A stretch of DNA of 64,000 bases from Dehalococcoidales bacterium (lineage in GTDB: Bacteria > Chloroflexota > Dehalococcoidia > Dehalococcoidales > Fen-1064), in the NCBI GenBank assembly GCA_020342155.1, contig CP070842.1:1430405-1494404 (forward strand). The letters are read 5' to 3'. Position numbers and translations under genes: made by a program. Under the pieces are notes generated by a model. It ran no database searches, was not told where the DNA came from, and saw nothing but the letters and a program-made list of their open reading frames with translations. Numbering within the stretch: position 1 is the stretch's first letter; every line of letters starts with the position of its first letter. Below, one piece after another: positions 26,105-34,130 of this stretch.

Positions 26105-27208
26105 TCACTTAAAGGAGTCACATTTTGAAAGTGTATTAATAACTTTCAGCATCATCCTCACACCTTTAACGTGATAACCCTGCTGATTTAGGCTACCGAT
26201 AAAATATGCATCCATCCCTGGGTTGTAGAATAAAAATGATCCAATGAAACCGGCATTACCCCATGAATTGAGCTTTTTAGGCATAAATACGGGTATAGTT
26301 TTTATATTCATAATTCCATAGCCGTAATCGATTCCGAAGAAAAATCTGGCCCAATCCTTCATCTTCTCGAAAGTATCTACACTTATAATGACGTGTTTAA
26401 CCAATGCTTTCATGAATTTTAGTAAATCGTCAGATGTGGACACAATTCCTCCACCGGCATAGTCAATACTTAGACTTCGATGTTGTGTCACGTCAATCCT
26501 GGTTTCGCCTATATATATGTTGGCAACGGGATGATCACTTTTTATTAGAGGTTCGGAATGCTGGACCAGATACGAATGATTCATCTCAAGAGGTTGAAAA
26601 ATGTATTGCTTCAAAGCAGCTTGAAAAGGCACAGACGTTATTTTTTCAATAATTAATCCTAAAAGATGATATCCTGTGTCAGAATAATGAAACCCTTTCC
26701 CGGGAGGAAAATGTGAATTTAAATTCTCTTTGGACCATTGAATCACCTCTCGGGGTGTCCAGAAATGGGAGGGTTCACGCACAATCTGTTCAAGCATAAG
26801 TGTAGCATGCTTAGGTTTATCTCCAAAATAGTCATGGATTCCCGACGTGTGATTAAGCAAATGTCTTATTCTTATCTGGTTTGTATAGTCTCTTCCCTTA
26901 ACAACGTGTAGGTTTTGTAAAAGGCCTTCATCAAGATAAGGGGTGATCGTATCTTCGTAAGAAAGCTTTCCTTGCTCAACCAAGACACCAGCAAGAACGG
27001 ATGTAAACAGTTTGCCTACACTTGCCACATAGTATGGTTGGTTTTCATTAGCAGGTATATTATTTGTTGAACCTTCTGCAATATTCAGGTGTATACCGAG
27101 TTTATCAGAATGCACCAATAGATATGCGTTATGTATCTTGTGGTCTTTCTGAACAGTATTTCTAAATATCTTCTCAATGGATTTTTGAGTATTCTTTATA
27201 TCCACCAT
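26105..27208 (-). CDS. Serine beta-lactamase-fold hydrolase (class C / PBP4* type)
   Basis: A 367-residue member of the beta-lactamase/transpeptidase-like family. The catalytic SxxK motif is SVGK (in YYVASVGKLFTSVLAG, about residues 57-60). The YxN-type motif appears as YSD in FHYSDTGYHLLG. No signal peptide is evident, so it may be cytoplasmic, as in many esterase-like members of this family. It is the only minus-strand gene in the repeat-bounded array and lies between copies B and C. Substrate unknown; esterase, peptidase or amidase are all possible. The sequence is richer in A+T than the housekeeping regions. Confidence 0.85.
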   Translation of the reverse strand: MVDIKNTQKSIEKIFRNTVQKDHKIHNAYLLVHSDKLGIHLNIAEGSTNNIPANENQPYYVASVGKLFTSVLAGVLVEQGKLSYEDTITPYLDEGLLQNLHVVKGRDYTNQIRIRHLLNHTSGIHDYFGDKPKHATLMLEQIVREPSHFWTPREVIQWSKENLNSHFPPGKGFHYSDTGYHLLGLIIEKITSVPFQAALKQYIFQPLEMNHSYLVQHSEPLIKSDHPVANIYIGETRIDVTQHRSLSIDYAGGGIVSTSDDLLKFMKALVKHVIISVDTFEKMKDWARFFFGIDYGYGIMNIKTIPVFMPKKLNSWGNAGFIGSFLFYNPGMDAYFIGSLNQQGYHVKGVRMMLKVINTLSKCDSFK

Positions 27209-27275
27209 TCCCCTAACGTTTTAAACAAATCGAAATTTTACTGACACAATATGATTATCTACACATCTGAATAGA

Positions 27276-27340
27276 AAACGCAAATGGTATCGCCCACGAG
27301 TACGCATGGCTGGACAAACATCCCGATGTTTGTTCAATAT
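27276..27340 (+). repeat. Cassette-type repeat, copy C
   Basis: About 65 bases, nearly identical to copy D. The 3' half folds as GGACAAACATC / GATGTTTGTTC. It lies between the start of the hydrolase gene and the start of the first GNAT gene. Confidence 0.9.
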
Positions 27341-27371
27341 CGATTGACCCACTGTATTATAATAGAGCTGA

Positions 27372-28232
27372 ATGGATGTTAAGACTTACACAAAGGCGGC
27401 AGATTTTCTTTCTGCAGCTTATAATATTCTTCAATCAGATGAAGCTCGTTATGGCCTCATCTACGGTATCGCACGTAGGGTAGAAGTGAATCCGTACCAC
27501 TATGGCAATGAGAACCCGTGGTTCTGCATTGTGAATGATAAAGATGGTATTAGTACTCTTGCTTGGCGAACTCCTCCATACCAACTTGGTCTAGCCTGGT
27601 ATACCGGTAACGCAGAAGAAGCCGTTTCATTGTTAATTAAAGCTGTCCGAAAACGCTGGAAGGAAATACCTGGTGTCGTCGGACACAGGGAAGTTACGGA
27701 CTCATTTGCAGAGAGGTGGTCTTATACCTATGGCGTTCCTATAGAATCAACGATGGCCCAACGTATCTACCGTCTTGATTCTGTTAATGATGTTCCTTTT
27801 ACATCTGGTCGTATGCGTCTGGCAACGTTAGCAGATAAAGATCTGGCTACCAGTTGGGTACGTGCTTTTAGCATCGATATCGGAGAATATGATCGCAATC
27901 CGCCGAACGAAGACATCACTCCACGCATTGAGATGGGTGAGATATACTTATGGGAGGATAATGGGAAGCCTGTCTCCATGGTTGGAAAAGCTCGCTCTAC
28001 CGAACATGGCATAACAATTGGCCCCGTATATACACCTCTAGAACTCCGACGACATGGTTACGCCACTGCTTGTGTAGCCCATGTCTGCGGGGAACTCCTG
28101 AAGAGTGGATACGAATTCTGCACGCTTTATACGGATTTGAGTAATCCCACATCCAACTCAATCTATATGAAGGTTGGATTTAAGCCAGTCTGTGATTCCG
28201 TGCAGTACGGCTTTTCGGTACCAAACAGATAA
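27372..28232 (+). CDS. GNAT-family N-acetyltransferase
   Basis: A 286-residue protein with a C-terminal GNAT domain. ITIGPVYTPLELRRHGYATA (about residues 215-234) is motif A with its R-x-x-G-x-A acetyl-CoA loop, and LYTDLSNPTSNSIYMKVGF is motif B. The N-terminal 130 residues form a degenerate second GNAT-like half, as in other double-GNAT proteins. No clear ribosome-binding site precedes the ATG. A TATAAT lies 9-14 bases upstream, so transcription could be nearly leaderless. The acceptor is unknown. It is one unit of the repeat-bounded array. Confidence 0.85.
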   Translation: MDVKTYTKAADFLSAAYNILQSDEARYGLIYGIARRVEVNPYHYGNENPWFCIVNDKDGISTLAWRTPPYQLGLAWYTGNAEEAVSLLIKAVRKRWKEIPGVVGHREVTDSFAERWSYTYGVPIESTMAQRIYRLDSVNDVPFTSGRMRLATLADKDLATSWVRAFSIDIGEYDRNPPNEDITPRIEMGEIYLWEDNGKPVSMVGKARSTEHGITIGPVYTPLELRRHGYATACVAHVCGELLKSGYEFCTLYTDLSNPTSNSIYMKVGFKPVCDSVQYGFSVPNR

Positions 28233-28238
28233 GACCTC

Positions 28239-28305
28239 ACAGAAAAAGCAAACGGTATCGTCCACGAGTACGCATGGCTGGACAAACATCCCGATGTTTG
28301 TTCAA
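28239..28305 (+). repeat. Cassette-type repeat, copy D
   Basis: About 66 bases, seven bases after the GNAT stop codon. It is the best-preserved copy: ACAGAAAA at the left, TACGCATGGCTGG in the middle, and hairpin arms GGACAAACATC / GATGTTTGTTC at the right. Confidence 0.9.
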
Positions 28306-28509
28306 TGGCTCCACTATCACCTTTGACTTCCCACCTTAGCAATGCTATTCTTTGCGCACGACACTTGGATGCTACCTAAATTTGTCTACTCCAGAGGCTA
28401 GAAAATCGGTAATACCAGTTTAATGATTTGTATCCTTTATAAAGTATAAAGCATATCATGGGAGTAGTGCTTATATATTTCGGGATGCCCTTCAAGGAGG
28501 TGCGGAACA

Positions 28510-28917
28510 ATGGGATTTATTAAAACGCTTGTTTTGTATTTTTCTACACTCGCGGTATGTTTTGGCATAGACCTGATATGGCTAGGCTTGATGAATTCTC
28601 GTTTTTACAAGCCCCAATTAGCCGGATTGATGAGCAACAAAGTAAACTGGCTTCCGGCTATATTGTTTTATACACTTTTCATAATTGGTTTGCTCTTATT
28701 AGTTGTACTACCTGCCGTTGACCGTGGCTCTTGGATACGTGCGATGCTGCTAGGAGGACTTTTTGGGATGGTAGCCTATGCTACTTATGACCTCAGTAAT
28801 CTTGCTACAATCAAGAATTGGCCAGTCGTGGTAACAATCGTGGACATCGTGTGGGGAACCACCTTGTCAGCCACATTAGCTTCAATAAGCTATTTTATAG
28901 CTAAAGCGTTAAGCTAG
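28510..28917 (+). CDS. DUF2177-family membrane protein
   Basis: A 135-residue protein with four predicted membrane segments. The pattern FGIDLIWLGLMNSRFYKPQL, then WLPAILFYTLFIIGLLLLVV, GMVAYATYDLSNLATIKNWP and TIVDIVWGTTLSATLAS, matches DUF2177. Function unknown. AAGGAGGTGCGGAACA precedes the ATG. The gene lies between repeat copies D and E. Confidence 0.85.
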   Translation: MGFIKTLVLYFSTLAVCFGIDLIWLGLMNSRFYKPQLAGLMSNKVNWLPAILFYTLFIIGLLLLVVLPAVDRGSWIRAMLLGGLFGMVAYATYDLSNLATIKNWPVVVTIVDIVWGTTLSATLASISYFIAKALS

Positions 28918-29010
28918 GTAAAAATGTATTAGACTAATATTAGACCAATATGTAACACTACCTCAGTCAAATATAGAAAACAGTCCTCTTTTCTCTGTGT
29001 ATAATCCCAC

Positions 29011-29066
29011 AGAAAAACTAAAAGATATCAAATATATATACGCATGGCTGGATAAACATCCCGGTA
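29011..29066 (+). repeat. Cassette-type repeat, copy E (diverged)
   Basis: About 56 bases sharing ACAGAAAA at the left and TACGCATGGCTGGATAAACA in the middle. The right half differs (CCCGGTAAAG) and no longer forms the hairpin. It lies about 94 bases after the DUF2177 gene. Confidence 0.75.
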
Positions 29067-29131
29067 AAGTTTTGTGCGTAAGATGAAATCTGATATATTT
29101 AATAACCCACACTGGGGACAAACATATTAGA

Positions 29132-29596
29132 ATGACAAATAATCTAACAATAGTATCGTTGAGAGATTTCCCTGATTTCAGACAGAATCTGCTTGATTAT
29201 GTTGAGATCAACTGGAAGGGGGTATTGAAACCTTTCACTCAGGTAATAGACGAGTTGTTTTCCACAACCAAAGAACTCCCTAAATGTTTTATGCTATCCA
29301 AAGAAAATTATATTATCGGATTCTACCAATTGATAGAGCAGGAGCTTATTGAAAGAAAAGATCTCTCTCGCTGGATTACTTGCGTATTTGTTGACGAGCG
29401 CGAACGAGGTAAACGTCTGAGTTCTTTTTTACTTGAACATGGTAGAGCAGAAGCAGGGAAACTCGGCTATTCCAAAGTCTATCTTACAACTGATCACATT
29501 CAGTTCTACGAGAAATTCGGATTTAGAGAGATAGGCTTGGACAAATTCATCTGGGGAAGACCCACAAAAATCTATGAACATGGTACTATCAGGTAA
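29132..29596 (+). CDS. GNAT-family N-acetyltransferase (small)
   Basis: A 154-residue single-domain GNAT protein. WITCVFVDERERGKRLSSFL (about residues 85-104) carries the R-x-x-G-K-x acetyl-CoA loop. LGYSKVYLTTDHIQFYEKFGF is the second half of the fold. The acceptor is unknown. No strong ribosome-binding site is seen. It is rich in A+T and lies between repeat copies E and F. Confidence 0.85.
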   Translation: MTNNLTIVSLRDFPDFRQNLLDYVEINWKGVLKPFTQVIDELFSTTKELPKCFMLSKENYIIGFYQLIEQELIERKDLSRWITCVFVDERERGKRLSSFLLEHGRAEAGKLGYSKVYLTTDHIQFYEKFGFREIGLDKFIWGRPTKIYEHGTIR

Positions 29597-29617
29597 CATT
29601 ACATCCTAAACATTAAA

Positions 29618-29678
29618 TGAGAACGGTATTAGATATTTATACGCATGGCTGGACAAACACCCCGATGTTCGTTTAATG
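29618..29678 (+). repeat. Cassette-type repeat, copy F
   Basis: About 60 bases beginning 21 bases after the GNAT stop: GAGAACGGTATTAGATATTT, then TACGCATGGCTGGACAAACA. The hairpin has two mismatches. The reading frame shared by the other copies stays open here too, with a synonymous CAT-to-CAC change. Confidence 0.8.
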
Positions 29679-29833
29679 ATAGCCGTTTAAACACTTCTCA
29701 CAACCCTATCTACTAAGTATTACGCAGTATGAAACACCCTGCCAGATTTTTTATGGTATTTACACCGTTCGTACCTTTATGATTATTAGTGTAAATGTAA
29801 AGGTTGGTGTATCAGATAGGCGGGGGTGTTTCG

Positions 29834-30037
29834 GTGAGATTCAGGCTCGTATTGGGTGCCATTGCCCTTTCACTGAGTGTCTTCGGACTGGTACACCACT
29901 GGTATTTAACCGGCAGGTGGTTTTCCTGGGAGCAGTTCTGGCATCATGAACCACTAATAGCCATTGCTTTATGTGTCGGTATTGCCCTGATGACGACCGC
30001 TTTCCTTGGGGGGAGAGGAGTACGCGTGCCGAGATAG
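29834..30037 (+). CDS. Small two-helix membrane protein, hypothetical
   Basis: A 67-residue protein from a GTG start. It has two predicted membrane helices (LVLGAIALSLSVFGLVHHWY and PLIAIALCVGIALMTTAFLG) joined by a tryptophan-rich loop (GRWFSWEQFWHHE), and a basic end. GGCGGGGGTG lies 8-14 bases before the GTG. An earlier start at 29804 would add ten residues. Not recognised; a loop of this form recurs in small membrane proteins of unknown role. Confidence 0.6.
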   Translation: MRFRLVLGAIALSLSVFGLVHHWYLTGRWFSWEQFWHHEPLIAIALCVGIALMTTAFLGGRGVRVPR

Positions 30038-30304
30038 CATGGTTCAGCGTATTGTTTCAGGAGCATACATTATCTAGGTGACCACGCTATTTCCCTGGAC
30101 GCTAAAAGTATCTATGCTCACATTCTCCGGGGCTAATTCCCTGCATAAGTTTTAGCTAGCATGAAGCGGTTGTTCGAGGAGTTCCGGGAGCTTATGGGCA
30201 CAAGTTACTGAGCTGTGTCGAATTCACCACTACAGGGAGTCAAACTCGAGTTATTGATATTGACCTTACAGAAAATCTGAAAATGGACATAAGCTATATA
30301 CACA

Positions 30305-30342
30305 AATAGCCCCCGGCTTGTTGATTCAAACCGGGGGCTATT
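30305..30342. terminator. Strong hairpin, terminator-like
   Basis: AATAGCCCCCGG pairs perfectly with CCGGGGGCTATT around a 14-base loop. There is no U-run on either strand, so it may be a bidirectional or structural element. Confidence 0.5.
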
Positions 30343-30538
30343 CGTCGAAAGGAGGAATCTATAAGGCTTCTGCTGAAAAGCTCTATATAAATATCATACT
30401 AAAATATGGTTAGAGTAAAGTATTAGAATCGTTAGAATAGGATTATAATTTTCCTAAACAGAAATGCATTTAAATATGGTAGTGACATACACGAGAAGTG
30501 TATGGTTTGAAGTTACATAGAGGATTGGAGGCATAAAT

Positions 30539-30577
30539 AAGAACGGGACCACCAATCGATGGTCCCGTTCTTGTTTC
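30539..30577 (+). terminator. Strong hairpin with weak T-tail
   Basis: AAGAACGGGACCA pairs perfectly with TGGTCCCGTTCTT around an 8-base loop and is followed by GTTTC. No gene lies directly upstream on the plus strand. Confidence 0.6.
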
Positions 30578-30761
30578 GAAGGTCCTCCTTCTAAGAAGAG
30601 GACCTCCATTTACAATCATTCATAGGCTCATCCCCTTTCTGAAGGCCCCTTTAGACTGTCAACCCTTCCTCCTGCCTTCAGGCATATCATAACACAAAAA
30701 CTCTACTGACCAAAGTATCACGCAACCTTCTTCATGGGACTTCGCCAACGAGCGGTTGGCG

Positions 30762-31025
30762 TCAACTTCCGAATGATCGCTCTTTTTCGATTTTCACTAT
30801 CTTCTCCATGCTCTGGCGCATCCATGCCTGCACCTCACGAAGTCGGGTCGTAATCCAATCCCACTTTGCCATGCCCTCCCCGGTAAGCGTCCAGGACAGT
30901 GGCTTATCACCCATCTCAGGGACTGATGTCGGTGGGAGCAGTTCCATCAGCTCGGCATTGAGCTTCTCGTATTCGGTGACCAGTTTGGCCAGCCTGTCCA
31001 GTTGGTCTCTCACCTTGGGGTCCAT
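30762..31025 (-). CDS. Small helical protein, hypothetical
   Basis: An 87-residue soluble, charged protein with a strong AGGAGG site before its ATG, which supports a real gene. Residues 1-30 are strongly helical (VRDQLDRLAKLVTEYEKLNA). A proline-containing middle (LLPPTSVPEMGDKPLSWTLT) follows, and the C-terminal half is helical (TTRLREVQAWMRQSMEKIVK). The whole looks like a short coiled-coil hairpin. Not recognised. Confidence 0.65.
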   Translation of the reverse strand: MDPKVRDQLDRLAKLVTEYEKLNAELMELLPPTSVPEMGDKPLSWTLTGEGMAKWDWITTRLREVQAWMRQSMEKIVKIEKERSFGS

Positions 31026-31213
31026 GGTAACCTCCTATCAAGACGTCCAATATTCTGCGGCGCTGTGTATCTCTTTTACATTCGGTATGCTCAATTCTAC
31101 ACCGCAGACCTTCGTGTTGTCGACAGGACTGATTGTCTGCTCAGGTATTATTTATTTCCAGCTACAGGGCGTGGTATCATACTGGTTAGCAGGAAGGGGA
31201 TACTGGTTGTCGA

Positions 31214-32011
31214 ATGGACTTATCGTTTTTGGACCGCCCGGAGATACTGGAAGTCATTTTCCCGATTGCCTACTCTCCTTTTGGCTTACCCAACTTTCTC
31301 ACGGTCTCCCCGCATGATGTGCCCACTTATGCAATCGAGGTCGAGGAAGGGGTCAGCATCAGGTGTGGGTTCTGGGTAGCTGGTAAGGAGTGCCCGTCTA
31401 TCCTGTATTTCCACGGGAACGGTGAAACAGTAGCCAGTCACGATTTTATTGCCCCATTATACATCCAGAAGGGAATCAACCTTTTTGTGGCTGACTATCG
31501 GGGATACGGTGCAAGCGACGGAAAACCGACCATTTCCAATATGATTGCCGATACTCATCCTATTTTCCGGGGTTTCAAAGAGGTCATCAGAGATGAAGGT
31601 TTCGAAAACAAAATCTTCCTGATGGGCCGTTCTCTGGGTAGCGTGCCTGCTATCGAGCTTGCCTTTAATTATCAGGATGAGATTCGCGGGCTTATTGTGG
31701 AGAGCGGCTCAGCCAACAATTTTCGCAGACTACGGGATTATGCAGGTGTCGCTGAGAGAACAACCCTTAACGAGGAAAGCCCATTCCTGAATAAAGTAAA
31801 GGTTCACCAGATTACAAAGCCAACGCTTATCATTCATGGTGAATACGACCAGATAATGCCTGTCTCGGAGGGCGAGGAGCTCTACCAAAGCTCGGGTGCT
31901 GCAGACAAGAGAATCTTGATTATTCCCGGAGCCGGTCACAACGACCTGATGGTGATGGGTCAGAGTTCATACTTCGACACTGTCGAGGAGTTTGTTAAGA
32001 CCTACGGTTGA
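31214..32011 (+). CDS. Alpha/beta hydrolase
   Basis: A 265-residue serine hydrolase fold. ILYFHGNGET marks the oxyanion strand, GRSLGS (about residues 140-145) is the nucleophile elbow, HGEYDQIMP carries the acidic residue and PGAGHNDL the catalytic His. No signal peptide is seen. Closest in type to BEM46/YqiA-like cytosolic hydrolases; substrate unknown. The gene begins a short plus-strand run with a sirtuin and a C_GCAxxG_C_C protein. Confidence 0.88.
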   Translation: MDLSFLDRPEILEVIFPIAYSPFGLPNFLTVSPHDVPTYAIEVEEGVSIRCGFWVAGKECPSILYFHGNGETVASHDFIAPLYIQKGINLFVADYRGYGASDGKPTISNMIADTHPIFRGFKEVIRDEGFENKIFLMGRSLGSVPAIELAFNYQDEIRGLIVESGSANNFRRLRDYAGVAERTTLNEESPFLNKVKVHQITKPTLIIHGEYDQIMPVSEGEELYQSSGAADKRILIIPGAGHNDLMVMGQSSYFDTVEEFVKTYG

Positions 32012-32036
32012 GTAGATAACCGAGGGGGTGAGAATC

Positions 32037-32831
32037 GTGGAGGGACTGATAGAGAGGGCTGCCAGACATATAGCTGATTCGAGTTACGCCATTGCATTGA
32101 CCGGGGCCGGTATTTCAACTGAGTCGGGTATACCCGATTTTCGCGGGCCTCAAGGGGTCTGGACGAAGAACCCTGAAGCCGAGAGAAGGGCTTATCAGGG
32201 CTACCAGAGGTTTATGCAGGACCCGAAGGCCTGGTGGAGGGAAAGGCTGACTGCCAGTACCAGTGCCCTGGGCGAACTGCGAGTAAGGGAACCAAACGCC
32301 GGTCACCACGCGCTGGTGGAGCTTGAGAAGATGGGTATTCTGAAGTGTCTGATTACCCAGAACGTTGATGGGCTTCATGAAAAGGCTGGAATGCAGAGCC
32401 TTCTGGAATACCACGGCAGCTTCGCCAAGCTGAGATGTATCGAGTGTAATGCACGCTTCCGACGAGACGAGTTCGACCTGGAGGATTTATTACAGAAAGA
32501 CCAGCTGCCTCCCCATTGTCCTCACTGTAAAGGTATAGTAAAGACTGATGGTGTAGGTTTTGGTGAACCGATACCCAGTGATGTGGCCCAGAGCAGCCTG
32601 GAGGAGGCCTGGAGGTGTGACCTGATGCTTATTTGCGGGACATCGGCGGTGGTCTATCCTTTTGCCAACCTACCAAGGGTAGCTAGGCAAAAAGGGGAAG
32701 CGACCATAATTGAGGTAAATGCCGAACCGACCCCCCTGACTCAGGAGGGTATCTCCGATTATATTATCGATGGACAGACCGGCGAAGTGTTACCGGCGAT
32801 AGTCGAGGCAGTCAAGAGACTGAGGCGATAA
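32037..32831 (+). CDS. Sirtuin, NAD-dependent protein deacylase
   Basis: A 264-residue Sir2 protein that removes acetyl or longer acyl groups from lysine with NAD+. ALTGAGISTESGIPDFRGPQ is the NAD-binding motif, and QNVDGLHEKAG plus the catalytic EYHGS follow. Zinc ligands are CIECN and CPHC. GTSAVVYPFANLP closes the pocket. GTG 32037 is chosen because GGGGGTGA lies 5 bases upstream; GTG 32028 would add three residues. Its place between a hydrolase and a redox protein gives no substrate hint, but the genome's many GNAT acetyltransferases are possible counterparts. Confidence 0.92.
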   Translation: MEGLIERAARHIADSSYAIALTGAGISTESGIPDFRGPQGVWTKNPEAERRAYQGYQRFMQDPKAWWRERLTASTSALGELRVREPNAGHHALVELEKMGILKCLITQNVDGLHEKAGMQSLLEYHGSFAKLRCIECNARFRRDEFDLEDLLQKDQLPPHCPHCKGIVKTDGVGFGEPIPSDVAQSSLEEAWRCDLMLICGTSAVVYPFANLPRVARQKGEATIIEVNAEPTPLTQEGISDYIIDGQTGEVLPAIVEAVKRLRR

Positions 32832-32861
32832 GTGTCCTCGGCTCCAATTTATAGGAGTGAC

Positions 32862-33302
32862 ATGAGTAAAATTGAAGAAGCGGTTGCCTGTTTCAAAGAA
32901 GGTTTTATCTGCTCTCAAGCTGTGTTGTCAGCTTATAGTGAACAATTTGGCCTGGACCGTGATACAGCCTTAAAGATTGCTGATGGTTTTGGGGGTGGAA
33001 TGGGTCGAATGGGTGAAACATGCGGAGCGGTAACCGGTGCGTTAATGGTCATTGGTCTAAAACATGGCAGGACGGTTGTTGAAAATACGCAGACACATGA
33101 AATGACCTATGACCTGGTGAACGAGTTCGTACGCGGGTTCAAGTCCCGTAATAAGTATATCACTTGCCAGGAACTGCTGAAGTGCGATCTCAGTACTCCT
33201 GAGGGGCTGCAGAGCGCCAGACAGCAGAATCTCTTTAACACGGCCTGTCCGGGGTATGTCCGGGATGCCGCCGAGATTATTGAGGACATACTAGGACTGT
33301 AG
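32862..33302 (+). CDS. C_GCAxxG_C_C family redox protein
   Basis: A 146-residue protein of a small family named for its spaced cysteines. Here they are seen in VACFKEG, ICSQAVL, GETCGAVTGA, TCQELLKCDL and TACPGYV. GFGGGMGRMG is the glycine-rich stretch typical of the family. Members are thought to bind an iron-sulfur cluster or act in redox chemistry, but the function is not established. AGGAGTG lies just before the ATG at 32862. It follows the sirtuin by 30 bases and may be co-transcribed. Confidence 0.85.
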   Translation: MSKIEEAVACFKEGFICSQAVLSAYSEQFGLDRDTALKIADGFGGGMGRMGETCGAVTGALMVIGLKHGRTVVENTQTHEMTYDLVNEFVRGFKSRNKYITCQELLKCDLSTPEGLQSARQQNLFNTACPGYVRDAAEIIEDILGL

Positions 33303-33381
33303 CATTACCCTCTCCATCCATTATCATAAGAGCTTTTGTCGGCTATGGTATGAGCAGAGACACTTGAGGTGAGCTTTAGCA

Positions 33382-34032
33382 GTGTTCTTTTTCCCGGTAG
33401 GTTGTCTGGCACTCGGTTTGTTTGTCCTGGTGCTACCACTATTATTTACATTAGTGTTTTTCAATGTCACTGCTTTCAGTTTTGAGAAACTGGGTATCTC
33501 GCCACAAGCAGCTCTGATAATCCTGGTCTTCACGCTGTTCGGTTCTCTGGTGAACATTCCCCTGACGAAGAGGACGGTTGAGCAGGGCACGCTGACCTTC
33601 GGTTGGTTTCGGATACCGGTGCGACGGGAGTCCGGGCTGGCCATCAACCTGGGAGGAGCTGTCATCCCGATTGTTTTGTCCTGCTACCTGCTCTTCAAAG
33701 TTCCGATATTGCCAGTGTTGACGGCAACATTCCTAATGATACTGATATGCAAGTTTTTAACGAGGCCCGTTCCCGGAAGGGGCCTGGCCATACCCATGTT
33801 CATCCCACCGATATTCGCCGCCCTGTTTGCGATATTATTCGCCAGGGAGTTTGCCGCACCCTGTGCCTATATATCAGGGGTCCTGGGCACGCTGATTGGT
33901 GGCGACCTCCTGAACCTTGGCAAGGCCAAGAAACTCGGGGCTGGAATCGTATCAATCGGTGGGGCGGGTGTATTCGATGGGATATTCCTGGTCGGTGTGG
34001 TTTCGGTAATACTCACCGCCTTTTTTGGCTAG
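33382..34032 (+). CDS. DUF1614-family membrane protein
   Basis: A 216-residue membrane protein with about seven hydrophobic segments, from a GTG start preceded by TGAGGTGAGC. The segment LGISPQAALIILVFTLFGSLVNIPL, then ESGLAINLGGAVIPI, PIFAALFAILF and GGAGVFDGIFLVGVVSVIL, matches the DUF1614 pattern. The family is common in archaea and thermophilic bacteria and has no known function. A strong terminator follows. Confidence 0.85.
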   Translation: MFFFPVGCLALGLFVLVLPLLFTLVFFNVTAFSFEKLGISPQAALIILVFTLFGSLVNIPLTKRTVEQGTLTFGWFRIPVRRESGLAINLGGAVIPIVLSCYLLFKVPILPVLTATFLMILICKFLTRPVPGRGLAIPMFIPPIFAALFAILFAREFAAPCAYISGVLGTLIGGDLLNLGKAKKLGAGIVSIGGAGVFDGIFLVGVVSVILTAFFG

Positions 34033-34062
34033 GGCGATGCCAGATATCGCGAGAAAAATATA

Positions 34063-34094
34063 GGGCGGCTCAGTTATGCCTGAGCCGCCCTTTT
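34063..34094 (+). terminator. Terminator after the DUF1614 gene
   Basis: GGGCGGCTCAG (34063-34073) pairs perfectly with CTGAGCCGCCC (34080-34090), followed by TTTT. Confidence 0.9.
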
Positions 34095-34130
34095 CAGACC
34101 GCTAAATTAAACTACCCCGATTCCTGATTG

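Larger units (their letters stand above)
30038..30761. other. 724-base gene-free region with two strong hairpins
   Basis: No convincing gene was found. At 30263-30310 there is a faint relative of the cassette repeat (ACAGAAAATCTGAAAAT followed by CTATATACAC). Two terminator-like hairpins lie at 30305-30342 and 30539-30572, and a smaller hairpin (GGTCCTCCTT/AAGAGGACC) at about 30581-30604. A TATAAT at 30444-30449 about 90 bases before the second hairpin could mark a short RNA, but no -35 box is clear. Confidence 0.45.

Noticed and set aside
23085-29678. CRISPR array
   Set aside because: The repeats are about 0.6 to 2.9 kb apart, enclose genes and are too variable; no cas genes are present.
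23085-29678. Classical integron attC sites
   Set aside because: The GTTRRRY and RYYYAAC boxes are not found at the right places and no integrase lies in the window, so only a cassette-like array is claimed.
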